Assembly (NCBI RefSeq): GCF_000165425.1
Contig: NW_001799100.1
Coordinates: 124,001-188,000 of the forward strand
DNA from: Paramecium tetraurelia
Taxonomy: Eukaryota; Ciliophora; Oligohymenophorea; Peniculida; Parameciidae
Direction: 5' to 3'
Length of the DNA: 64,000 nt
The stretch's first letter is position 1. The number at the start of each line of letters is the position of its first letter. A program made the translations under genes and the position numbers. Under the pieces are notes generated by a model, which saw only the letters and a program-made list of their open reading frames with translations, made no database searches and was not told where the DNA came from. Shown in pieces: positions 11,076 through 22,100 of this stretch.

Positions 11076-11950
11076 ATGAACGATTAAACAAAAAGATTAG
11101 TGGTTAAGAATTACATAACTTAATAATAAATTTCTTTGAATGTAAAAGAGGATTTAAAAATTGGAGAATTGGTAGAAGCAATTGAATAAATTGCAAATAA
11201 TGAGTAAAAAAATTTCGTAATTCTAGCAATAAGACATCTGGTGAATTTCATCAAAATTATTATTTTAGTAAAGCTTTGAATAAAAATGTTTAATTAGAAG
11301 ACACAGTTGGTCTTATTTTAAAGGGAATAACCTTTGATGAAATTGAAATTGGAAAGCGCTTTTCATAATCATAATCGGAGCTTTAATCAATTACTATCTT
11401 AATTAAAATTTAAAGTTATTTAGGCAAACCTATTAAATAACAAAAATTAGAAATGAGTAGATTCGATAAAATAAGCTAAATAGAGGATGTAATTTTAAAA
11501 GAGCTTAAAATAGAAAGGTATATTAAATAATTCACTTAGGGAAGCATTTAAAATTTAATTTTAAGTTAAAGGACAAATATGTCAACCTAAACAGTCATTA
11601 GCTGATTTAAATCTTATTGATAATGACGAGATCATAGTAAAAGTTCCAATTAAATTAAATATACAATTACAGGAGGGATCATAATTCCTAAGGTTTTCAT
11701 AATATTTCGCCCCCTAGGATTCCTTATAAGACGTGATAAATTTCATTTTGTAGAGATTTTCTATATTGACGTAGAAAATATAATTATTTATAGAGAATAA
11801 GTTGGCCTAGCATTGACATATGAGAATTAACTTTATAAACCAAATTAGTTTAATTCAACTTTATCTGATTTAAAACTGGATTATGAGGCTCTATTAATAG
11901 TAAAACTTAGATACTCAGGTGGATTTTAAAGGAAATAAAATCAAAATTGA
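11076..11950 (+). CDS. triple ubiquitin-like-domain protein
   Basis: Four exons (introns 11204-11226, 11518-11539, 11771-11793; 22-23 nt) give 268 residues. Three consecutive segments each have the ubiquitin beta-grasp pattern. Unit 1 (about residues 5-90) contains ISLNVKEDLKIGELVEAIEQ. Unit 2 (95-175) contains KISQIEDVILKELKIE and ADLNLIDNDEIIVKV. Unit 3 (180-265) contains DSLQDVINFILQRF and DLKLDYEALLIVKLRYSGG. The last motif sits where ubiquitin ends in LRLRGG, but here the diglycine is followed by nine more residues, so processing would be needed for conjugation. Such proteins may be substrates for ubiquitin-like proteases or fixed adaptors; which applies is unknown. Each splice restores the frame inside a domain, which supports the model. 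The following 690 bp contain decayed-looking sequence of similar character. Confidence 0.75.
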
Positions 11951-12638
11951 AAGTATATTTTTTTGTTTTAAATATAAAATTTCCAAATAAATCAATACTA
12001 TTATTGAAATATTAGATTACCCACTATTCTAATTCATGACGAATAAGTTTTGAAAGTTAATTTAGTTATAGAAAAAGAATCGAATCTTTAAAATATTACT
12101 TAATTTTATTGAAATTAAACTAAATTTATACTTCAGCTTCTTTGTAAAGAAAAACTCATAAAAAATGAGTACTATGTGTGCAAAGTAAAAGTAACCAAAA
12201 TAAATTAAATTAACTGAATTAGTATCTTAATAATTTATACTTTACAGTGCCATTAGATTAATCAAATAAAAATGAAAGAAGACAAATTTAAACTTATTTA
12301 ATATTCCTATTTTGTCTCTTAAACATATATTTCTCAATTTATTAATAGAATAAAGTATTATATATTTGGATGAATCAAGACAATTAAATATAAAAATAAT
12401 GTATGAATTTCATAAATTATACTATTATTTTAACCGAATTATAAAGGTTCTTAAAATAGAAATTTACTAATTCATTAAGAAGCTCTCTTTATTTTATAGA
12501 AATTATGATTATCTATACATTATAAGACTAATTTATCTATGATATTCATAAAAGCAGCAAATTTTTAGAGGCTTAAAGGCCCTTCTCTAGTATTTTATTT
12601 TGATTAATTTTAATGATAATTGATGATTATTAAAATTA
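11951..12638 (+). pseudogene. possible degenerate ubiquitin-like-domain remnant
   Basis: Just after the triple-UBL gene, plus-strand frames give fragments with the same flavour, each ended by TGA and without a usable start. One near 12010-12100 reads PTILIHDEQVLKVNLVIEKE, one near 12130-12200 reads LLCKEKLIKNEYYVCKVKVT, and one near 12450-12600 reads DQFIYDIHKSSKFLEAQRPF. No set of Paramecium-type introns that I tried restores one frame. This could be the eroded 3' part of a formerly longer multi-UBL gene, or a misassembled stretch. Alternatively it is plain intergenic DNA and the similarity is chance. Confidence 0.3.
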
Positions 12639-14517
12639 ATGCAATCATTTAATGATTAGTAATCTCACTCTACAACCTTAGAGCCATCGAAGTAACTTAT
12701 TATACTATGTAGATCATTCAAAACTAGAGCCATCTTTGATTCCATGGAGATTTCGACTAAGTAATTCTATATGTTTGATAATGACACAGGGGAAATAATA
12801 GACCTGAGAACTTCTGAGATTGTTGAATATGAGTAAATCTAATTCTAAAAGGAAAATGCTTGGCAAGATTTTTGGAAAGAATCTCAATTGAAAACGTTGG
12901 AGCTAATTAAAGCATGCAAATAAGGTTAGTTTTCTATTGTAGAATCAACATTGCAATCTTAACACTTTGTTGATATAAATGCTAAGGATTCCAATGATCA
13001 AACATGTCTCCATTTTGCTTGTAGTTCTGGTAACTTCTAAATTGCTTATCATCTAATATAAAAAGGGAGTTTTTTGAATGAATAAGATTGCGATGGTTGT
13101 ACTCCTTTGATGATATGTGTTAAAGGCAACCTCATAGACATAGTTACCTTGTTATTATACAACAAAGCAAATGTAGACAGATAGGATTTTTCGATGAATA
13201 CTCCTCTTCATGTTGCTTTGGAGAATAATTCCTTAGAAATAATATAAATTTTGCTTAAATATAAAGCTGATCCCTATATTAAGAACGCAGACAATATCAA
13301 TGCACTTTAGTTGATATCAAATACTGAATAGTAATAAATATTCAAATAATTCGGATATGAAAAGTAATATGTTATAGAAAAACTGGTTAAAAGCACTAAG
13401 GAATCAAAAGACTAAAAGGATTCAAATTCATCCTATCGTCAAAGCATCAATAGAATAATGAAGTTTTTGGGGTAATCTGTTCCAACCAATACTTTATAAA
13501 AGTAAACTTATCAGGCAAGATAATCAGTGATTCAAATAGGAGGTCAGAATATTGGGCCGGATTCATTTACATATCACAAAGAGTTAGGTAAAGGCGCTTT
13601 TGGAATAGTTTATCTGGTTAAGAAAAAAGATGAATAAAATAGCTTATATGCAATGAAAGTATTGAGAAAAGAGAAAATAAGTTAGAAACTATTACCTTAT
13701 ATTTAAACAGAGAAATCCATCCTCTCTGTGATTGATCATCCTTTTATTGTGAAATTACATTATGCCTTTTAAACCCAACATAAGTTATTTTTAGTAATGG
13801 ATTTTTGTCCTGGGGGAGACTTAACTAAACTGTTAGATTTAAAGTCTAGATTGTCAGAGCAGGTTGCTAAAATGTACACTGCTGAGATCATCTTGGCCAT
13901 TGAAGCACTGCATCAAAATAAGATTATGTACAGAGATCTAAAACCCTAAAACATTATTATTGACAATAAAGGACATTGTATGTTAACTGATTTCGGTTTG
14001 GCTAAAACTGATATTGAAAATGAGAATACAAAATCCTTTTGTGGTACTCCTGCCTATATGGCACCAGAAGTTGTCAATAGAAAATTCTACAATCGTTCAG
14101 TTGATTGGTATCAATTGGGTACCATAACACATGAAATGCTGTTTGGTATGCCTCCGTATTATAGTCACAACAGAGAAGAATTATTTGAGAATATCAAAAA
14201 TAAATAACTTAAATTTCCTTAAAATAATCTATCAAAAGAGGCTCTTTCATTCATTTAATAAGTAACTATACATCTATTTTCAGTTATTAGAGAGAAATCC
14301 TACAAAGAGACTTGGCGCAAAGAAGGACTCAGAAGAAGTTAAGGCTCATCCTTGGTTTTCAGACATCAATTGGGATTTGGCAATCAATAAAAAATTACCA
14401 GTTCCCATGCCGAGCATTATGAATCAAGCCAATCAGACTCTGCAAGTGAATTTTGATGAAGATTCTATAATCCAATAGAGAAAAGCAGTAGATAATTGGA
14501 CTTTTATTTCTGATTGA
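12639..14517 (+). CDS. ankyrin-repeat AGC-family protein kinase
   Basis: Two exons (intron 14262-14283, 22 nt) encode 618 residues. Ankyrin repeats lie at about residues 100-210: NDQTCLHFACSSGNFQIAYH, then GCTPLMICVKGN, then NTPLHVALENNSLEIIQILL. A complete kinase domain follows (about 300-560) with glycine loop GKGAFG, ATP lysine in YAMKVLRK, catalytic loop YRDLKPQN, DFGLAK, and activation segment FCGTPAYMAPE, typical of AGC kinases. The C-terminal tail ends in VDNWTFISD, weakly like an AGC hydrophobic motif. It phosphorylates Ser/Thr; substrates are unknown. I chose the upstream in-frame ATG at 12639 rather than 12744 because the extra 35 codons read naturally into the domain (KQLIILCRSFKTRAIFDSME). 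Ankyrin plus AGC kinase on one chain is a combination frequent in ciliates. Confidence 0.9.
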
Positions 14518-14537
14518 TTATATATATAAATTAAACT

Positions 14538-14645
14538 ATGGAATATGAAATTATGCTGCTATGCAACACTTTGGGAATTGGAATTGTTGTGATGATAATC
14601 CTCTATCATTTAGTTGGTACCAAAGCAGATAAGAATACATATTGA
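14538..14645 (+). CDS. OST4: OST4-like oligosaccharyltransferase mini-subunit
   Basis: A 35-residue frame starts only 20 bp after the kinase stop. The protein has a short acidic start (MEYEIM), one membrane helix (NTLGIGIVVMIILYHLVG) and a polar tail (TKADKNTY). Yeast and human OST4 are 36-37 residues, start MI(S/T)D, have a LGI/LGV motif at the start of their single helix, and end it with V(I/L)YH before a polar tail. The same positions are filled here, including LYH. OST4 stabilises the STT3-OST3/6 part of the ER oligosaccharyltransferase, which transfers glycans to asparagine. The match rests on a very short sequence, so the assignment is good but not certain. It is too short for most gene finders. 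Confidence 0.72.
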   Translation: MEYEIMLLCNTLGIGIVVMIILYHLVGTKADKNTY

Positions 14646-14652
14646 TTAATAT

Positions 14653-15260
14653 TCATATTTCGTGTCCAAGCCTTACCTTATGATGTCCCTTTGTAAATAT
14701 AAATTATGAACTCTGATTTCGTTATTCAAGCTTCTTTTATGACTAATTCAATAAATTGTTGATTGAATCCAAAGTCCCCAAACTCCCATCATGTCTCATC
14801 TAATCACCCCATAAAAATGAAGCTGTTTCTAATGCTTTGTGCAATTTATGTTACAATACTAAATTATATAGATCCATAGAAATACAGTTTTTGTTAATTG
14901 GGTCTATCCTTTCCATTCTTGCTTAGTATTTTTTAACATCATCAATTTGAGAAAACTGATTTTATATTATGTAACTATACCATTCCTTGTATGTCTAACT
15001 TCTTCTGATTTCCTGAAGGAAAATATTCAAATTTATTTAACTTGCTTAAGAAATCCTATTTCTTGCTTTGGTTTTTTTCTGCATGTTATTTTTACATTTA
15101 ATAGAATGGAGTTTGTTCAATTCCAATTCCTGGAAATCTCACATACTAACTCTTAAAAGCTGATAGTTACTTCCTTGTTTTTTCCAGATTCATTTATTTT
15201 TTCCCAAACTTCCTTTGTTCCATAAGCTTTGAAAGGGTTAATTTGTTCCTTTTAATTCAT
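14653..15260 (-). CDS. hypothetical protein
   Basis: Three exons on the minus strand (introns 15146-15170 and 14956-14980, both 25 nt) give 185 residues that I do not recognise. Visible features are INPFKAYGTKEVWEKINE near the start, a basic middle, and a helical C-terminal half containing NLVLQHKLHKALETASFLW. No membrane segment or known motif is seen. Both introns are needed to avoid TGA codons and have GTA...AG ends of standard length, which favours a genuine gene. Its stop lies 7 bp from the stop of the OST4-like gene on the other strand. Confidence 0.6.
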
Positions 15261-15760
15261 TTATAATATGTTATAATATAATTCTCGAAACTAGAATAAA
15301 ATCCTTAACTCTGCTTTATTATTATTATGAACCATAATATTCGATGACCTACATCAGCGTATCGATCCCTTATTATGTTTTTACATGGATACAATCATCT
15401 GTATCCATTAAATTATAAAGAATAATAATATTTTGATAAAATTGAAATCTACATGAAGAGTTATCAACTTAAAGGTGAGATTAGCATAAATGTTTAACTT
15501 TAAACTTTGATGTTTAATCCTTTCTCTAGAATGAATCAAAATATTTTGTCTTGAACTGGTGCTAACTAAATTGCATTTATAGTAAATTTAAAGTAATTTT
15601 AGGAAAGACTAGAAACGATATTTATTGATAACTTTATAATAAATAAATAAATCCTTTTCATCAGAATTTAAGAGGGAGGTTTTATCTCTTACAGTAAAAA
15701 CACTGAATTAATGATAAAATGAATTTAAAGATATGTCAAATAAATTCATTAATAATTAGA
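15261..15760. other. divergent intergenic region with a small palindrome
   Basis: 500 bp between two divergent genes. It contains an inverted repeat with 9-bp arms and a 6-nt loop, atggataca / tgtatccat at 15385-15408. A 70-codon minus frame overlaps it but has no independent support. Promoters of both neighbours should lie here. Confidence 0.45.
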
Positions 15761-16493
15761 ATGGATGAATATGATGAGTTTTCTGATAACTCCATTGAGA
15801 TTGTTCTCAATCAGTTTTAGGGAAAAGCTTCACATCAAATAGAAGAGAATATTACTATGTACTTAAAAAATCTGGGACTTAAAATGAAAACTAATCCTTT
15901 GAGAAAATAATTTAAATATGAGAAAGAAAACAACTAAATTATTGATATTCTGACTTCAAGGACCCTGTCTTCTTATGGTAACACTTTGAAGGAAACGGAG
16001 ATCGATTATTGTTAAAAAATTAGATAAAACCCTCTCTTCCTGAGGAGTAAAAAATAAACCTAATAATTGGCAATTATGAATCAAATATGAAGTTTATATA
16101 TGATAGATATTTAAAGACTTTGTTTTTCATAGCATTTATAACTTATTTAGTATGTTTCATTGTATTAAGGTTTGCATTGCATTCTCAATCAGTTTTTTCA
16201 TAATATATTATTTTTATGATGTACTTTCAGTGGAAGTTGTACGAACAAATGAATGAAACTTGAAGAAATAATATTTAAGGAAGATGTTACTTTATTTATA
16301 CAAGCAGCCTCATCCATATTTATTTAATTTTGCAAGAAAATCTAAGTAGAAAAATACTGTTTATGATCCATAGTTCTCAAATTTGAAAGGAACCAAATAA
16401 GAAGGGTTTAAACTAATAGAAAAGTCTCAACTATATATTTCTAAAATAATTTCAATTTTAAATAGAGTAAAATGCTTAAACTTTAATAACTGA
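15761..16493 (+). CDS. small membrane protein, unknown (exon structure partly uncertain)
   Basis: The first exon is acidic (MDEYDEFSDNSIEIVLNQF). With introns 15978-16000, 16150-16169 and 16239-16265 the whole joins to 220 residues in one frame. A hydrophobic region around residues 108-140 (TLFFIAFITYLV and ISFFIIYYFYDVL) predicts one or two membrane helices. The C-terminal part reads LLYLYKQPHPYLFNFARKS and has normal composition. The three introns end in GAG or AAG rather than TAG, and an alternative second intron (start GTTTGC) also works, so the middle is tentative. The last 42 bases overlap the 3' end of the convergent gene at 16452-16973. No family is recognised. Confidence 0.5.
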
Positions 16494-16973
16494 TAAATTT
16501 CCATTAAAACCAGATCCTCCTCTATTGTAAATTCTAATCTTATCAACTAATTGATCCTCAAACTTAATTCTTATGAATCCTGCAAATGAGGCATTTTCAT
16601 AAATCTTTATTTCATTTTCTTCGAAGCTAATGTAAACTTCAAAATCATAATGGGATGTATCAAGACGATCCCAAATCTAAATAACAACAGTGTTGATTTC
16701 ATATTTCTTGTTCAAAAAGATTTCGATTGATTTATGAAGAGGACAATATGAGTACCCATTTGATGAATTCACATAATAAATAGCGTCTCGATTTATTAAA
16801 GAATTCAATTGGCCACCATAGAAATATGTATTTTTACGACTTATTAAATTAATCTATTTAAAACTAACCACATCCTTATAGTATCCTCTTAAGATTCTGG
16901 CTTTTTTTTGCATCTAATTTAAAGTACAGCAATTAACAAAAACAAGGATTGAGAATAGAACTTTATAAATCAT
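16452..16973 (-). CDS. secreted discoidin/F5-8C-like domain protein
   Basis: Intronless 173-residue frame. An N-terminal signal peptide is evident (IYKVLFSILVFVNCCTL). The body fits a galactose-binding-like beta sandwich as found in F5/8 type C (discoidin) and BTB-associated domains. NRDAIYYVNSSNGYSYC is followed by KYEINTVVIQIWDRLDTSHY, which resembles the strand in which such domains write IVIRLWDxxxRxYDY. The ending is DKIRIYNRGGSGFNG. This suggests a small secreted or lumenal carbohydrate- or lipid-binding protein. Domain identity is inferred from pattern only. Its stop falls inside the last exon of the convergent plus-strand gene. Confidence 0.68.
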
Positions 16974-17735
16974 AATGAAATTTAATTATTAAAGAGTAAA
17001 AATCTAAATAGTTTAACAAATCATTGTGTTCTTAAATCAAAACCAAGTTGAGACTTAATAATCAAGTAATCGATTATATTAATGATTCATAAAACATGAT
17101 ATTATCATTCCGTTCGCTTTGGTTTAGAAAATGTCTAATATATAATTGACAATGATTTCGGTCTATTCTTTTACTATTGGTTTGAAATATCAAAGCATCT
17201 AGTCGTTTTTATATCAATTGCAATAGAATATATATATAATTAGAGCTAAACGGTTTACTTATTATGAAAAGTTTTGTTACCGATGGAGATCTATTTAGCA
17301 ACTACTTAAGTGAATAAGTCAAGTTTTTCATTATGTGATTTGATATTGAAGCAGAATATTTGGCTATTCAATTGAGTTTGAAAATCCTTGAGTATGATGA
17401 CAAAATTTTGAAATGCAACTTAATAATTAATTATTTATTTAAAATCTATTAAAAATTAAGTGTAAAATTCAATTAGTTGCTATGCTTCTTTTCAGGCAAG
17501 TATTAGCTTTAATATTAATTAGTTAATGTTTAAGGATCTATTGAAGGTTACTCTGATCGTATATCACCGCTTGAACAGAATTTATTTGTCATATTTGATA
17601 TTGGAGTTCAAAATTTAGAATAAGGTTTCCACATTGAGCTATTCCTTAAACAAATTTAGAATGAAATGATTTTATGATTATGTAGTGTAAGAAGAATGAA
17701 ATAGGGATTGTTTAATATTATTAATCATTAAATAA
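16974..17735. other. unresolved region, possible small gene(s)
   Basis: 762 bp between the discoidin-like gene and the zinc-finger gene. Several frames are unusually long for non-coding AT-rich DNA. One is a plus-strand frame from about 17340 to 17677 containing RISPLEQNLFVIFDIGVQ. A short signal-peptide-like start at ATG 17481 (MLLFRQVLALILIS) could splice into it. A minus-strand frame over the same bases contains SIDPQTLTNQYQSQYL. I could not choose between strands, so no gene is called. Confidence 0.35.
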
Positions 17736-18609
17736 TCATTGCTATTACTTCTGATCTTTTATTATATTTCGCAATTCTTCAGATTGTTTTTTCCAATTTG
17801 GATCTAGAGGAGCTTTGCCCTATTTCTTTTATAATTGCTTCTCCTTTATTTAACCTTGTCGCATTAATTTTTATTAATCATTTGAAACTATTCTTGCTTA
17901 TTTGGAGTTGAATTCTTATCTTTTCTATTGAAAAACTTGTTTGCACACTTTAGTATGCTTTTCTAAAACATCCTATTTAAATTGTCTTCCACAACCCTCA
18001 GGACAAAGCACTAATTCTAGATCTTCAATTGGTTCAGCTTCCTCTAATTGTATTACCATATTGAATACCAAGTTATTATTGCACTTTGGTTTGATCTGCC
18101 ACTGCTAATTTATTTTCAATGGGATTTTTTGACCCTAATAATGCTGCTTCTCGTTTATTCTGATTACCAATAGAAGGCATATAGGAATCTGATTAAGTTT
18201 GTTTACCCTAGTAAACTTCTTTTTTTTCTTAAGTTTATTAGACTTCCTTCTTTTCGACTTAGATTTATTTCCTAAATAACTCCTCCTGTCCAGGTAAGTA
18301 AAGTCCTTGATTGAGAGGAGCTGTATTTTTCTTTTCGTCTGATCGTTAGATTCTATCCTTAAGAGGTACTTTCTCTTGAAACGTCCCTGTTTTAAAGAAT
18401 TCATCATTAGTGCTTGTTAACTAAGTTTCTTATTCTAGTGGTTGAGTGGAACGGTTGCGAATATTGAAAGATGGTTTGCTGGCAAAATTGGGTTTCGAAT
18501 TGATAACAGTAGAATCTGATTTTTATGTGCCCTCTAAAGACAAAGCTTATTCTTATTTTTTAAATGATCCAGAAGTGCTATCCATCTTTAAATTGGGCTT
18601 ATAATTCAT
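17736..18609 (-). CDS. C2HC zinc-finger protein (ZC2HC1-like)
   Basis: Two exons (intron 18044-18068, 25 nt) give 282 residues. The first two thirds are polar and probably disordered, rich in Gln, Lys and Ser. Near residue 190 a zinc-binding motif appears, CPEGCGRQF followed by LEKHTKVC, matching the zf-C2HC_2 pattern (CPxCGRxFxxxxLxxHxxxC) with one extra residue in the first turn. The C-terminal tail is basic with ARIVSNDQQKLMRQGQIKEK, similar to the region that follows the finger in ZC2HC1 proteins, and ends PLDPNWKKQSEELRNII. Many ZC2HC1-type proteins in protists are axonemal or basal-body associated, but that is family knowledge and not shown here. Confidence 0.78.
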
Positions 18610-19163
18610 TTTTTATTTTTTATTATATACTTATAATACTTTCATAAAAAATAATGGTTTCGAAATTAATTCAATCTTAACTTTTAATAAATAAATTCAT
18701 TAAGTCTTTTTAATAATAATGTTTATAATCAATTTAAGGTAAGTATTGATAACAAATATTGTATATCAATCGTTTTGCATAATATTTGAAATAAGAATTT
18801 AACTTATCTTATCAATTTCAAATAGTTAGTGTAATTAAATTAAAATTCTAAAATTATAGTTATATATTTTCTTTAAATAAGTGGAATATAGATTGATGAT
18901 TGGAGAAGAATCTAGCATAGACTAGAAATTTACTATCAATAATAAAGATAATTGATTCTAAATATAATTATGTTAGTTTATATATCTAACTAAACTCTTA
19001 TAAAGATATAAGCATTTCATTAAGATATCTTTGAAATCAGTATTGAAAATAAATTGATGATAAAAGAAAGTAAAATTACTAACAACAAACTTGAAGTTGA
19101 TTGAAAATATTAAGTTTATTCAATGGAGGAGAAAAAATTAAATTAAATTAAATTAATATTATT
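18610..19163. other. divergent intergenic region
   Basis: About 550 bp of very AT-rich DNA between the zinc-finger gene and the Ca2+-ATPase gene, which diverge from it. A run of aaatt repeats lies at 19137-19157 just before the ATPase start. No gene or motif is called. Confidence 0.5.
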
Positions 19164-22100
19164 ATGATATTAGACGCTACATAGAGAACTGAGCCATATA
19201 CTATGAGTTTCAGAGTATCAAAGGAGTAACTTTGTTAAGTGGCTTATGCATGTCAAGAGAGGACATTCACAGAAGAGATAGATAAATTAGAAGAACTGGG
19301 AGGGCAAGAATTTCTAGAGGTTCATGATAGTTTAATTTTAGATGGCTTTATGTTCCAATTATAAAGATGGATTACAATTAAATGATTGGAGTTAGAGGGA
19401 ACTGAATTTCGGACATAATCGTAAACCACTAATACTTCCTAAGTCTTATTTTCAATTATTATGGGGTGCTTTGGAAGACTTTACTATGCGAATCTTGTGT
19501 TTGGCAGCCTTGGTGAGTATTGCAGTAGATGTTGCAACGGCATCCTCAGATTACCGTGCTTATGCATGGATAGAGGGTAAAACTATTGAAATTTAAGAGA
19601 GTAGGCTTTGCAATTCTGGTAGCAGTGATAATATCAACAAATGCTAATGCAATTAATGATTATTAAAAGGAAAAATAGTTTCAGAAGTTAAATGAAGTGG
19701 CAGATGAGCGAAAAAGAGTTACAGTAATAAGAAATGGATAGAAATGTGATATTCATATGAGTGAAGTAATGGTTGGAGACGTTGTGATGATATTCGAAGG
19801 AATGGAAATACCAGCTGATGGTCTAGTGCTTGAAGCCTCCGATCTTACAACTGATGAGTCAGCAATGACAGGAGAAACTGATCCCATTAAAAAGAACACA
19901 TTAGACTATTGCATTGTTAAAAGGAATTAAACTGACTCTGCAACAGCTGGCCATCATGAAGTCCCATCGCCTATTATGATGAGTGGTACAAGGGTCTTGA
20001 CAGGAGAAGGTAAGATGGTTATTTTAGTGGTTGGAGATTTGTCATGTGCAGGCAAAATTAGTGCTTTACTTCGCTAAGACGAACAAGAAGGTAATTCCAA
20101 TATAATATCTAATTAGCTACTCCTCTATAGGTTAAATTAGCCGCTATTGCTGAGGATATAGGGAAATTTGGACTGTACAGTGCAATAATAATTGTGATCG
20201 TTATGTGCATTAGATTTGCAGTTGAGAAGTCATAAGTTGAATGGGAAAACAAGTATATTGTAGAGATAGTCAATTTCTTTATTATTGGAATCACAGTCAT
20301 TGTGGTTGCCATTCCTGAAGGTTTACCCTTAGCAGTTACTCTCTCATTAGCATATTCAACCAAATAGATGTTGAGAGATTAAAATCTAGTCAGAAAAATG
20401 GCAGCATGTGAAACTATGGGGGGAGCATCTATGATATGTTCTGATAAAACTGGAACTTTAACTTAGAATAAGATGACTCTTGTTAATATTTGGAATGATA
20501 ACCTTAATTGAATTGGAAACTTATTAAACATGTGTTTTGACTGACTATCTCCCTTAATAATTGGCAGATATTTTTATATAATCAGCCATTGTAAATTCAA
20601 GTGCAATGCTTAGACCAGAAACCTAAGGATCTAAGACTGAAATATCATTCCTAGAATTTATGGATAGATGTCAAAAACCATATGAAGAATTTAGAGATAA
20701 ATATCCTCTTATAGTTAAATATCCATTTAGTAGTTAAAGAAAGAGAATGTCTATGATTTTAGATGTTGGAGGATAGCAAAGATTAGTATGCAAAGGAGCT
20801 TCAGAAATGGTATTAGCTGCATGTACTTAATATCATTCAAAATCCAATGGAGTCACAACAATCAATTCTAAAGTGGTTGAAGATGCTATAGAGAGTATGG
20901 CTAAGAAAGCTTTAAGGACAATATGCTTGGCATATAAAAATATTTCAAATAGTGCTGATTTGACAAGCAAAGATGATAAAGGTGTATATAATATTGAATA
21001 AAATGATTTGATTCTATTAGCAGTCTTAGGCATTAAAGACATTATAAGATAAGAAGTGCCTAGAGCTATCTAATTATGTAAGAAAGCAGGAATCAAAGTC
21101 AGAATGGTTACTGGGGATAATATAACAACAGCAAGGGCCATAGCAAATGAATGTGGAATCATTACGAATCCTGAAGATAGCATTGTAATGGAAGGACCTG
21201 AATTCGTTAGAAGAATTGGAGGAGTCGTTTGTAAGAATTGTCATCCAGGAAATTGTAATTGTGTTAGGGATAGTCAGACTGCTTAAAAGGAAGGCAAAAG
21301 GTTAAGGATTGACACTATAGGCAAATCCTGAAGAATTTGATAAGATCTATCCAAATCTTGATGTTTTGGCTCGCAGTAGACCAGAGGATAAATATGCATT
21401 AGTAACTGGTTTGATTGAAAGAGATCATGTGGTTGCTGTGACTGGGGATGGAACAAACGATGCTCCAGCTCTAAAAAAAGCAGATGTCGGATTTGCAATG
21501 GGAGTATCAGGAACTGAAGTAGCTAGAGAAGCTGCAGCTATTATTTTGTTGGATGACAATTTCAATTCAATAGTTAAGGCTGTTATGTGGGGTAGAAATG
21601 TGTACGATAACATAAAGAAGTTTCTTAGATTCTAATTGACTGCTAATCTAGTGAGTGTTTCATTGACTTTAATCGGAGCTGCAGTACTCAGATAGGAAGT
21701 TCTAAGACCAATTCAATTGCTATGGGTCAATTTAATTATGGACACATTAGGTTCACTGGCCTTGGCAACTGAACCTCCATCTGAGAAACTGTTGAATCGA
21801 AAACCTCATGATAGAAATGAATACATAATATCAAAAAAGATGTTTAAATTTATAGTAGGAACAGCTCTCATTCAAGTGGGAGTTGTACTTGTCATAGTGT
21901 TTTTAGGTGATAAATTTCTACCTGAATATGAAGATGCTTATGATACAACTGTATTTAGTGGTCCAAAAATAAGGTTTAAATATAGTAATCACAATTGCAT
22001 TACAGATTTTGAATCATTAAAATAATTGGGATTAACTAAATTAAATGAAACATCCTCAACTGACAATCCAGATGATTCTGATAAATGTTTAAAAACTAAA

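Noticed and set aside
18135-18407. 90-codon minus frame rich in Lys
   Set aside because: Alternative frame within the C2HC zinc-finger gene, which is continuous in code 6 apart from one 25-nt intron.
20504-21325. Selenocysteine or other recoding at the TGA codons in the Ca2+-ATPase
   Set aside because: Sequence after each TGA is in a different frame from the family match, so an indel, not a recoded stop, explains it.
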